Below, in pieces: positions 17,405-23,778 of a stretch of 25,261 nucleotides of DNA. The DNA is from Holosporales bacterium (GTDB lineage Bacteria; Pseudomonadota; Alphaproteobacteria; BNTO01). A program made the translations under genes and the position numbers. Below the pieces are notes generated by a model. It worked only from the letters and a program-made list of their open reading frames with translations, ran no database searches and had not been told where the DNA came from. Positions within the stretch are counted from its first letter, which is position 1. The number at the start of each line of letters is the position of its first letter. Location of the stretch: the NCBI GenBank assembly GCA_031265645.1, contig JAISCJ010000132.1:1-25261 (forward strand), read 5' to 3'.

Positions 17405-18709
17405 TTATCCGTCTGATTGCTCTAATGTTTCATCCGATAAGCTAGTGTCGTTATCTTTGCGATGCGCATTCCTATGATCAAAATATCGAGGCGAAGCATA
17501 CTTTTCTTTTTCTTTTTCCTTTTCTTCTTTCATCGTGTGCACCTCTTTTACCCACGATTGTTCACGGATTTTGTATCTTTCGTCAATTACTTGCGGTTGA
17601 GAGTTTTTAGCTTTATTCGGTAACGATTGGCTCTCGACATTCCCATTTTGCTTTTTGGCAGATGAATCAGAAGTTTCGTTCCCGAATCTTTGATATATCC
17701 GATCGGCGCACCTGAACCATTCTGAATCTGCATGATTTATGCGCAACATTTCATATGTGGAAAAGAACTCGTCCTTCATGTTCAACGTTGCATAGCATTC
17801 AGCAAGGCGGAGAAGTGCTTCTGGGCGCTGTTCAGTATTTGGATATTTTACGATTACATTTTGAAAACGCCCAATGGCCGCGATAAACGTTCCTTGGCGC
17901 TGGTAGAATCTTCCAATAGACATTTCCTGAGCGGCTAAATGGTTTAAAATAAAATCAATTTTAAACTTTGCATCCTTGGCATAATCGCACGCAGGGAATA
18001 ATTTTCGCAACGTTCGGAAGGCTTTTAGCGCCTCGTGTGCATCCTTCTGGTCTCGCTCCACAATAGAAATTCGTTCGTAATTGCACAAGCCAATCATATA
18101 ACGTGCGTATGGCGCGTCCTCATGTCGAGGGTGCAATTTCGAAAATATAGTGAAGAGGTCTATTGCATCATCGAACTGATGGGCTTGGTAGCGACAATAC
18201 CCTTCCATTATTTGTGCTTGCAGTGCCCATTTTGAATACGGAAACTGCTCCTGTACGAATGCAAAGCCATTGGCCGCAGCTTTAAAGTTAGTCATGTACA
18301 TATCAGTGGCGGCTTTTTCGTACAAGGACTCGGCTGTTTCATTTGGACTTACGGTGACATTGTCATCTATATCCCGAATCAGCCTACTATCGGAACAAGA
18401 TGTTAAAAGAAGGCCAACAGCAAGAAGTTGATATGCAAAACTGCCACTGTGCGCGCTTGACGGGCATGTTCCCCGTCGGCAGCTAAATAGCTTTTGCCTA
18501 AGATACCCATTCGCAAAAAGATCCCTAATTCGTCGAGCCGGTGCTCGAATGCTCATGTCCATTTGAGTACACTCCGCTTCTGCGTTAGGGAGTCCATTCA
18601 ACTTGTTGAATGGGAACTTGCTCCGTGTCTTCTGTTGTGGATTCTTTTGGCGAATGGGTATAATCCTTGCCTCAGAATTTTGAGACAGCGCTTTTATAGG
18701 TTTTCTCAT
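17405..18709 (-). CDS. bamD: Outer membrane assembly lipoprotein BamD, with in-frame repeat insertion
   Basis: BamD is the essential TPR lipoprotein partner of BamA. The lipobox is LLTSC with Cys105 after a hydrophobic stretch (LLAVGLLL). Then come TPR repeats typical of YfiO/BamD: SPNETAESLYEKA, FAFVQEQFPYSKWALQA, AIDLFTIFSKLHPRHEDAPYA and GRFQNVIVKYPNTEQRPEAL. A charged tail with EKEKEKEK is unusual. The frame opens at ATG 18709, making a 434-aa product with 104 residues before Cys105, far more than a normal signal peptide. Residues 17-69 are encoded exactly by the 159-bp palindromic element. No ATG, GTG or TTG occurs between the element and the lipobox, so translation starts upstream (weak ribosome site) or at Met50 (18562) within the element, where GGAG is spaced 9 bases. 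Membrane export of this version is uncertain. Confidence 0.9.
   Translation of the reverse strand: MRKPIKALSQNSEARIIPIRQKNPQQKTRSKFPFNKLNGLPNAEAECTQMDMSIRAPARRIRDLFANGYLRQKLFSCRRGTCPSSAHSGSFAYQLLAVGLLLTSCSDSRLIRDIDDNVTVSPNETAESLYEKAATDMYMTNFKAAANGFAFVQEQFPYSKWALQAQIMEGYCRYQAHQFDDAIDLFTIFSKLHPRHEDAPYARYMIGLCNYERISIVERDQKDAHEALKAFRTLRKLFPACDYAKDAKFKIDFILNHLAAQEMSIGRFYQRQGTFIAAIGRFQNVIVKYPNTEQRPEALLRLAECYATLNMKDEFFSTYEMLRINHADSEWFRCADRIYQRFGNETSDSSAKKQNGNVESQSLPNKAKNSQPQVIDERYKIREQSWVKEVHTMKEEKEKEKEKYASPRYFDHRNAHRKDNDTSLSDETLEQSDG
17501..17531. repeat. 31-base homopyrimidine tract in bamD
   Basis: The plus strand is pure C/T from 17501 to 17531, encoding the KEEKEKEKEK segment on the minus strand. 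Such tracts are prone to slippage, and a slip would shift the frame of the BamD tail. Confidence 0.7.
18503..18661. mobile_element. Palindromic repeat element, copy A, in frame inside bamD
   Basis: The left end ATACCCATTCGCAAAAAGAT and the right end GCGAATGGGTAT belong to terminal inverted repeats of about 22 bases (about 20 match). An internal hairpin CCATTCAA/TTGAATGG is centred near 18603. The copy shares most of its length with 21385-21579. The length is 159 bp, 53 codons, and it stays open in the bamD frame. The family is not known to me; in behaviour it resembles Rickettsia palindromic elements. I see no transposase. Confidence 0.85.
18659..18664 (+). promoter_or_regulatory. Promoter-like sequence at the right end of copy A
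   Basis: TTGTGG (18635-18640), an 18-base spacer and a perfect TATAAT (18659-18664) point rightward, away from bamD. The -10 straddles the element's right terminal repeat. The -35 is only a half match. Confidence 0.3.
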
Positions 18710-18810
18710 CAGTAATGGGCTCGCTTTGCGTGAGACACATACCAGACTTTACAAGAAACGACGTAAATCATCTATAGTTATTGCCTTGTTAATAACCATA
18801 ACGCTCAGAC

Positions 18811-18840
18811 TTGACTGCACCGACGTTTTTGTGATTACAT
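18811..18840 (+). promoter_or_regulatory. Promoter of rnpB
   Basis: TTGACT (18811-18816) is followed by an 18-base spacer and TTACAT (18835-18840), so the predicted transcription start falls at about 18845, exactly where the P1 helix of the RNase P RNA begins. Confidence 0.5.
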
Positions 18841-18844
18841 TCTA

Positions 18845-19318
18845 GCGTGGGATGCTGTGTAGCTGCTGTGGAGAAATCCATAGAGGAAAGTCCGGGCTCC
18901 ATGCAAACATAGTGCCGGATAACGTCCGGCGGGGCGATCGTTAAGGGTTGTTCTAGGGAAAGTGCAACAGAAAATATACCGCTAGCAGGTTTTTCCTGTT
19001 AGTAAGGGTGAAAAGGGGCGGTAAGAGCGCACCGCAATCGTGGTAACACGGTTGGCATTGTAAACCCCACTAGGAGCAAGGCCGAATAGGGATCTATTCC
19101 GAAAGGATGGCGTGTTTGTCGCTTAGGGATTCGGGTTGGCTGCTTGAGCTTATTGGTGACAATAAGCCTAGATGAATAGCTACAGAGGAATATACATGTC
19201 ACACCTGAAGCTCCGGATGGGTTTTCTCGTTTCGCAAGGAGGAAAATCGAAAGGGGCCGAATTTTCAGGCGTGAATTCAATGTATCCAGACAAAACCCGG
19301 CTTATAGGCATCTCACGC
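18845..19318 (+). ncRNA. rnpB: RNase P RNA, bacterial class A
   Basis: This is the catalytic RNA that trims the 5' leaders of tRNA precursors. The signature sequences are all present and in order: GAGGAAAGTCCGGGCTCC near the 5' end, ACAGAAAATATACCGC, GGTAAGAGCGCACCG, AAACCCCAC, GGAGCAAGGCCGAATAGG, the P18 hairpin CTTATT/AATAAG, AGATGAAT and AAAACCCGGCTTA. The ends are set by the P1 pairing: GCGTGGGATGC at 18845-18855 with GCATCTCACGC at 19308-19318, one G-U pair. At 474 nt it is longer than usual. The excess lies between AGATGAAT and the conserved AAAACCCGG, where the P19 arm sits: about 110 nt with stems CACACCTGAA/TTCAGGCGTG and TATACAT/ATGTATC. Confidence 0.96.
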
Positions 19319-19741
19319 AACAATGGGATGGCGCATCTTTAAGTATAGAGTAATTATATATTTGCAAAAATCGGCTGTTTATTAACTGCACTGATGTAGA
19401 GAAGCCACAGACGCAAAAATAAGGTTGGAAAATTTGCATGCATGTGGTTGTATTTTTAACGTTTTATTTGGCAGAATTAAGAATGATCTGCGACCACCGT
19501 CGAGCCCCCCTTGGGTGGGCGGGGGTTAGGGATGGTAGCCTAGCATAAAAACGTTAAATAATCGTTAATTCTTCAAATTTTTCAGGAAATCGTTTTTAGC
19601 CAGTTGCCAAACTGTAACATCACTGACATCTCGTCAGCACATTCTATCTTATATCCTCCCCCGAAAACGCCTATTACGTATAGTCTTTCTGTCGTTTAGA
19701 ATGCGCTTTTTCTAATTTTTCTTGATGGAGTAATAAAAATC
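19319..19741. other. 423-bp spacer between rnpB and terminase
   Basis: No gene seen. It begins with a weak hairpin and T-run after rnpB (GATG-GCG-CATC-TTT, about 19329-19342). It then holds a structured element at 19455-19558 and an AT-rich leader in front of the terminase. Confidence 0.5.
19455..19558. repeat. Structured GC-rich element with inverted-repeat ends
   Basis: TTTAACGTTTTA (19455) and TAAAAACGTTAAA (19546) pair over about 11 bp and enclose a GC-rich core with CCCCCC/GGGGG and ACCA/TGGT pairing (about 19493-19538). The whole reads as a 104-bp nested stem-loop. The function is not known. Confidence 0.5.
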
Positions 19742-21013
19742 ATGATGTTTGCAAATTGTTTCAAAGATTATCCAGAAATTCGAGAAAATATAGCCATTTG
19801 CGTAAAAAATGCAAATCAATACGATTGGAGTCAGAATGCCCGAGATAACCAGCGGCTGCCTGACGGAAACTGGAAAAATTGGATGATCCTTGCTGGACGT
19901 GGGTTTGGAAAAACTCGAACTGGAGCAGAATCCGTGCGCCAGTTAGTGGCGGACAAAGGTTTCAATCGCATTGCATTAATTGGGCAAACGATCGACGAAA
20001 CACGCAGCGTCATGGTTGAAGGCGTAAGCGGCATTCTGTCAATTTATCCTCCGGACGCACCAAATTTTCCGGTTTTCGAATATTCAAAACGCCGAATACG
20101 TTGGCCAAACGGAGCTATTGCTCAGTTGTTTGGCGCGGATCGATACGATTGCCTTCGAGGCCCCCAGTTTGATCTAGCATGGATTGATGAATTTGCAAAG
20201 TTTCGATATCCAGAGCGCCTATATGAGCAGCTCATGTTCAGCTTGCGCTTAGGGGATTTCCCTCGTTGTATTATCACAACGACCCCGCGCGCAAATCCTT
20301 TTTTAAAAGATTTAATTGACGAAAAAACGACGGTAACAACCTATGGGACAACCTTTGACAATGCAAAAAACTTGCCAAAATCGTTTCTTGATTACGTCCA
20401 GAAAAAATACGGCAATAGCACGCTCGGTCGTCAAGAGTTATATGCAGAACTGCTTTTGGACAATAAAAAAGCGTTATGGCAAAGGCCAAACATCCGCTAT
20501 AAAACGCCCCATGAACTGTCACGCATCATCATCGCAGTGGACCCCGCAGTGACGTATAACGCATCAAGTGATGAAACGGGCATTATTGTCGCTGGGAGAG
20601 ATGCAGACGGGGTCGCCTTCGTGTTAGAGGATGTCAGCGGTCAGTACCACCCGCATGCATGGGGGCAGCTGGTCGTTGAAAAATTTCACCATTACGGAGC
20701 CGATCGGATCGTTGCTGAAGTGAATCAAGGAGGAGACCTCGTTGAAGAGGTCATTCGCTCATTCGATCCAGTTATTCCTTACTCGGGAGTTCGAGCGACT
20801 CGGGGCAAATTTGTCCGAGCTGAGCCAATTTCAGCACTCTACGAGCAAAATCGAGTTTTTCACACGCAAGTTTTTAACAAGCTAGAAGAGCAAATGTGCA
20901 ATTTTGTCCCAGGCGAGTGCGGAAAATCTCCGGACAGAATGGACGCATTAGTGTGGGGAATGACCGAGCTGTTTAAAAGCGAAATGACACCTGTTGTAAG
21001 AGCTTGGAGGTAA
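19742..21013 (+). CDS. Phage/GTA-type terminase large subunit
   Basis: This is the ATPase-nuclease that pumps and cuts DNA into a phage or gene-transfer-agent head. The 423-aa product fits the alphaproteobacterial family exemplified by RcGTA terminase (COG5323). Walker A is AGRGFGKT (51-58), and a conserved WPNGAIAQLFGADRYDCLRGPQFDLAWIDE region carries Walker B (145-150). TTTPRAN is coupling motif C. The RNase H-like nuclease part has AVDPAVT (Asp267), VAEVNQGGD (Glu326) and SPDRMDALVWGM (Asp398/Asp401). All catalytic residues look intact. The ATG at 19742 has GGAG 11 bases upstream. No portal, capsid or protease gene follows; ftsX and pgeF come next instead, so it is an isolated gene. Confidence 0.9.
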   Translation: MMFANCFKDYPEIRENIAICVKNANQYDWSQNARDNQRLPDGNWKNWMILAGRGFGKTRTGAESVRQLVADKGFNRIALIGQTIDETRSVMVEGVSGILSIYPPDAPNFPVFEYSKRRIRWPNGAIAQLFGADRYDCLRGPQFDLAWIDEFAKFRYPERLYEQLMFSLRLGDFPRCIITTTPRANPFLKDLIDEKTTVTTYGTTFDNAKNLPKSFLDYVQKKYGNSTLGRQELYAELLLDNKKALWQRPNIRYKTPHELSRIIIAVDPAVTYNASSDETGIIVAGRDADGVAFVLEDVSGQYHPHAWGQLVVEKFHHYGADRIVAEVNQGGDLVEEVIRSFDPVIPYSGVRATRGKFVRAEPISALYEQNRVFHTQVFNKLEEQMCNFVPGECGKSPDRMDALVWGMTELFKSEMTPVVRAWR

Positions 21014-21059
21014 GTCCTAACGCGAATAATGATTAGCCTAGTTCAGCCAAAACCCCTGT

Positions 21060-21163
21060 CCCTTTTATTAAGCTTCTACTCATGTCTGTCGATTCTTGCT
21101 TTTAAATTATGTTAAATTCCTAAACTGGCGGAGACAGACATTAGTAGAATATTAATACTATGG
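21060..21163. repeat. Long imperfect inverted repeat
   Basis: The 31 bases ending at 21090 (inner arm TTCTACTCATGTCTGTC) pair with 21133-21163 (inner arm GACAGACATTAGTAGAA), with 25 of 31 positions matching around a 42-base loop. The inner 17 bases match at 16 positions. Confidence 0.75.
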
Positions 21164-21280
21164 CCCTTTTATTTCGTCAAATTTGAGAGGGTTGAATATG
21201 TACCTGGACGATAAATTATAAATGTCTATAGGTGGAGGCATTCACTTAGCTAGTTGATATCATACTGTTAACCCGCGCCT

Positions 21281-21308
21281 AAAATGGTGCAAAAACAGCA
21301 TTTTTTTT
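21281..21308 (+). terminator. Possible Rho-independent terminator
   Basis: AAAATG (21281-21286) can pair with CATTTT (21299-21304) and the sequence ends in eight T. The stem is AT-rich and short. It lies about 270 bases after the terminase stop. Confidence 0.35.
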
Positions 21309-21384
21309 AAACGGCTTTGACAAAGATATGTTTTTGCGACAACCTGATACGGTGTAGAATTTTAAAGATGCTGGTCGACTGACT

Positions 21385-21579
21385 ATACCCATTCGCGAAA
21401 AGATCCCCAATTCGTCGTCGCGTGCCCATTCAGCAAGTTGCATGGGATCCCGGATCCGGTGCTCGAATGCTCATGTACATCCGTGTACACTCCGCTTCTG
21501 CGCTCGGACCCCCATTCAGCTGTTGAATGGAAACCCCACTCCGTGTCTCCTGTTGTGGATTCTTTTTGCGAATGGGTAT
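21385..21579. mobile_element. Palindromic repeat element, copy B, upstream of ftsX
   Basis: It begins ATACCCATTCGCGAAAAGAT and ends TTTTTGCGAATGGGTAT; the terminal repeats extend to TATACCC/GGGTATA, and ACT flanks both sides (21382-21384 and 21580-21582). Compared with copy A it has about 36 extra internal bases (around 21420-21455) carrying a CCCAT/ATGGG hairpin and two GGATCC sites. It shares the internal hairpin CATTCA/TGAATG. In the frame that copy A uses in bamD, copy B keeps most codons but has a TGA within the extra segment. Total length is 195 bp. Confidence 0.85.
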
Positions 21580-21582
21580 ACT
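21577..21582 (+). promoter_or_regulatory. Promoter-like sequence at the right end of copy B, facing ftsX
   Basis: TTGTGG (21553-21558), an 18-base spacer and TATACT (21577-21582) point toward ftsX, with a predicted start about 130 bases before its ATG. The -10 is a 5/6 match and the -35 only 3/6. Confidence 0.35.
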
Positions 21583-21723
21583 AGATTTTTTAGGAAGATT
21601 CAGAGCGTGGAGCTTTTTGAAAAGAATCCCATATTAGGGCTTTATATTTTGCGTGGTAGCAGGGGGGAGGTTGTCCCATGTCTAGCAATCTGAGCACGGT
21701 TATTCGTTAACAAGAGGAGTCAT

Positions 21724-22623
21724 ATGTATTCGTTTTTTCGAAAAACCATCCCCATAGGTTCAGCCCAAAGTAGTCGCAGCTTATCATTGATTTTTAGCGT
21801 GCTAATATTCTTGCTCTCGTTCGTTGCTGCATGCGTGTTTACGTTCAGTCACGGATTTCACAATTGGGAAAGCAGTAGTTCTTACAAAATTACGGTTGAA
21901 ATTCCTGTAAATATGCAATCCTCGCAAGAACATGTTTCAAACGTGGATCGCGTCATTGGTGAGCTAAAAGGCATGTCAGGAGTGACAAACGTCCAACGAG
22001 TCGACCCTGAAAAGCTAAAAACGATGTTGAAGGTTTGGACTGGGGATACAAGTACCAATATTGATTTTCCGTTGCCTACGCTACTGGATGTAGAGTTCGA
22101 CAACGCACAATTAGCCGATACGGACATCATAAAGCAACGGCTTCGGACAATTTCCTCTGATATATCGGTAGAAAATCACAGCAATTGGTCCCAAAAGCTA
22201 GTAATTTTTGGAAAAAGTTTAAAACTTGTAACAATCCTAATCGGTTCGTTCATCCTGTTTTGCGCTGCCATCATTGTTATCCTGGTCACAAAGTCCGCTC
22301 TTCAGGCATATTACTCGACTCTAGACATCCTGCGTTTGCTTGGTGCAAAAGATTCGTACATTGCGAAAATTTTCCAAAATCAGGTGCTTAAATCATCTTT
22401 TTACGGGGGGATTTACGGCGTGATGTTTGCAATTCCGGCAGTGTATGCGTTTATGATTGTGATAAAGCGTCTGGGATTAGAAGGACTATATTGGAATTCG
22501 ATGTTATGGCGCATAATCGCTGTCGTCTCAGTCATCCCTTTGGCAGTGGCATTGTTGGGGGTTATTGTGTCCAGGGTTACGGTTCTTGTGCATTTAAGAA
22601 TTCTTGATGGGAAGGCACACTAG
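21724..22623 (+). CDS. ftsX: Cell division protein FtsX
   Basis: FtsX is the membrane subunit of the ABC-like FtsEX complex, which controls septal cell-wall hydrolases. The 299-aa product has a first membrane helix (residues ~20-42), a periplasmic domain (about 43-165, with the segment GVTNVQRVDPEKLKTML), and three further helices (about 165-190, 215-240 and 265-290). The cytoplasmic signature YYSTLDILRLLGAKDSYIAKIFQNQ matches the FtsX/permease motif (family I-x-x-L-R-x-x-G-A-x-x-x-x-I). AGAGGAG sits just before ATG 21724. ftsE, its ATPase partner and normally the upstream neighbour, is absent here. pgeF follows after 56 bases. Confidence 0.9.
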   Translation: MYSFFRKTIPIGSAQSSRSLSLIFSVLIFLLSFVAACVFTFSHGFHNWESSSSYKITVEIPVNMQSSQEHVSNVDRVIGELKGMSGVTNVQRVDPEKLKTMLKVWTGDTSTNIDFPLPTLLDVEFDNAQLADTDIIKQRLRTISSDISVENHSNWSQKLVIFGKSLKLVTILIGSFILFCAAIIVILVTKSALQAYYSTLDILRLLGAKDSYIAKIFQNQVLKSSFYGGIYGVMFAIPAVYAFMIVIKRLGLEGLYWNSMLWRIIAVVSVIPLAVALLGVIVSRVTVLVHLRILDGKAH

Positions 22624-22679
22624 TAAGTCGCGCAAAAACATAGGAGCCCGCTTCGTGTTTTTTTCGAAAAATTCTGATT

Positions 22680-23498
22680 ATGGAGGAGGCGAACAAAATC
22701 TACAATGGCATTGAATTCGCAAATATGCCAAAAGAAGGTAGCAGAGCTTTGTTAATTGTTGAAAACATGAATACATGCCCATTTTTTACAGCCTCCAACC
22801 TTAAAAAGGTTCCCCATGGTTTTTTTTCAAATGGTGGGGCGTTCACGTTAGCGAAAGGTGAGCCGTTCGTTTCATGCAACGTTGCATTTGGGCGTGGCGA
22901 TTCCGATGACGTAGTCGCGATTAACCGCCAGCGGGTCGCAGACAGCATTGGGCACCCCGTTCGCAAGGTCGTTTTTACAAAGCAGGAGCATACGAACGAA
23001 GTTGTAGTCGTAGATGAAAATACGACGATAACGTCACCATGTGATGCGTTGGTAACCACAACGCCTGGGATCTTGATCGGGATTTATACGGCTGACTGTG
23101 TTCCTGTATTGCTATTTGGGGGCTCAGTAGTCGGCGTAGTGCATTGTGGCTGGAAGGGTTTAAAATTGAAAATCATTCAAAATACGCTAAACGCAATGTT
23201 GGCGTTAGGAGCGAAAGACCTCGCTGCGGCAATTGGGCCAAGCATCGGAAAAAAGAATTATGTGGTGGATGAGAATTTTTTGAATGAATTCCCTGAAGAT
23301 TTAGATTGCATGGAAAAACAGGACAATGGCTGGCACGCAGATTTGCGAAAAATTGCCGCAAAACAGCTTGCTATAGTTCAAAATATTGAAGAAATATGCT
23401 TGGATACATATGACTTCCCAAATGTGTTTTTTAGCTGCAGACGATTTTTGCCTGCGAACGAGCCGGTACGCACGCAAGCGTCTGTAATAATGCTGTAA
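22680..23498 (+). CDS. pgeF: PgeF/YfiH family (laccase-domain) protein
   Basis: Members of this family (YfiH/PgeF, FAMIN-like) are zinc-dependent purine nucleoside/peptidoglycan-editing enzymes. The 272-aa product has the family layout: VPHGFFSNGG near residue 44, FTKQEHTNEV (His104), TADCVPVLL (Cys140), HCGWKGL (His155), and the C-terminal FFSCRR. The zinc-binding His, Cys and His are all present. The start is uncertain: ATG 22680 has no ribosome site, and the family usually begins about 15 residues before HGFF, which would fit Met30 (22767). The first 29 residues may therefore be non-coding. It lies 56 bases after ftsX and could share its transcript. Confidence 0.92.
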   Translation: MEEANKIYNGIEFANMPKEGSRALLIVENMNTCPFFTASNLKKVPHGFFSNGGAFTLAKGEPFVSCNVAFGRGDSDDVVAINRQRVADSIGHPVRKVVFTKQEHTNEVVVVDENTTITSPCDALVTTTPGILIGIYTADCVPVLLFGGSVVGVVHCGWKGLKLKIIQNTLNAMLALGAKDLAAAIGPSIGKKNYVVDENFLNEFPEDLDCMEKQDNGWHADLRKIAAKQLAIVQNIEEICLDTYDFPNVFFSCRRFLPANEPVRTQASVIML

Positions 23499-23569
23499 AC
23501 GCATTCTAAAAAAATTAAGCGCGTTCTAAAAAAATATAAAAACCTTGCAAATGCGCTGTTTTTCAACGG

Positions 23570-23591
23570 CTGACTTTTGTAAAAAAGTCAG
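23570..23591. terminator. Hairpin after pgeF, possible terminator
   Basis: CTGACTTTT and AAAAGTCAG form a perfect 9-bp stem with a GTAA loop, 72 bases after the pgeF stop. A T-run is lacking downstream, so terminator activity is uncertain. Confidence 0.4.
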
Positions 23592-23626
23592 TGTTTGCAC
23601 GGTGTTGACGTATGTATGGGCATAAT

Positions 23627-23656
23627 TTGCAATTTGTGCAGATTCAATGTTGTAAT
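23627..23656 (+). promoter_or_regulatory. Candidate promoter of the 443-aa gene
   Basis: TTGCAA (23627-23632), an 18-base spacer and TGTAAT (23651-23656) point toward the gene starting at 23779. Confidence 0.3.
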
Positions 23657-23693
23657 TAGGTTGTAGGCCAATCGAGCCTTCTTATAAAAAAAT

Positions 23694-23742
23694 CGGCATG
23701 CTGAAAAGTTGGATGCGAGAGTCCAACACGTTTCGGCATCCG
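23694..23742 (+). promoter_or_regulatory. Leader stem-loop before the 443-aa gene
   Basis: An imperfect long stem joins 23694-23713 with 23722-23742 (TTGGA/TCCAA at the tip, CGGCATG against CGGCATCCG at the base) around an 8-base loop. A second pairing, GGATGC (23711-23716) with GCATCC (23736-23741), would exclude the first. It ends 36 bases before the ATG. Regulatory role is inference. Confidence 0.35.
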
Positions 23743-23778
23743 GAGTTTCACTCACATTAACAATCAAAGGAATATTTT

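Larger units (their letters stand above)
21014..21723. other. 710-bp spacer after the terminase
   Basis: No gene that I can support. The stretch contains a long imperfect inverted repeat (21060-21163), a terminator-like hairpin with a T8 run (21281-21308), and copy B of the palindromic element (21385-21579). The last 140 bases are the ftsX leader. Confidence 0.6.

Noticed and set aside
19501..19545. tRNA-like GC-rich block
   Set aside because: No T-loop GGTTCGAATCC-type sequence, no acceptor stem pairing and no anticodon arm could be placed.
21442..21693. 83-codon + strand frame over copy B of the palindromic element
   Set aside because: It is read from the repeat itself, which also gives a similar frame in copy A at 18494-18715; this reflects repeat sequence, not a gene.
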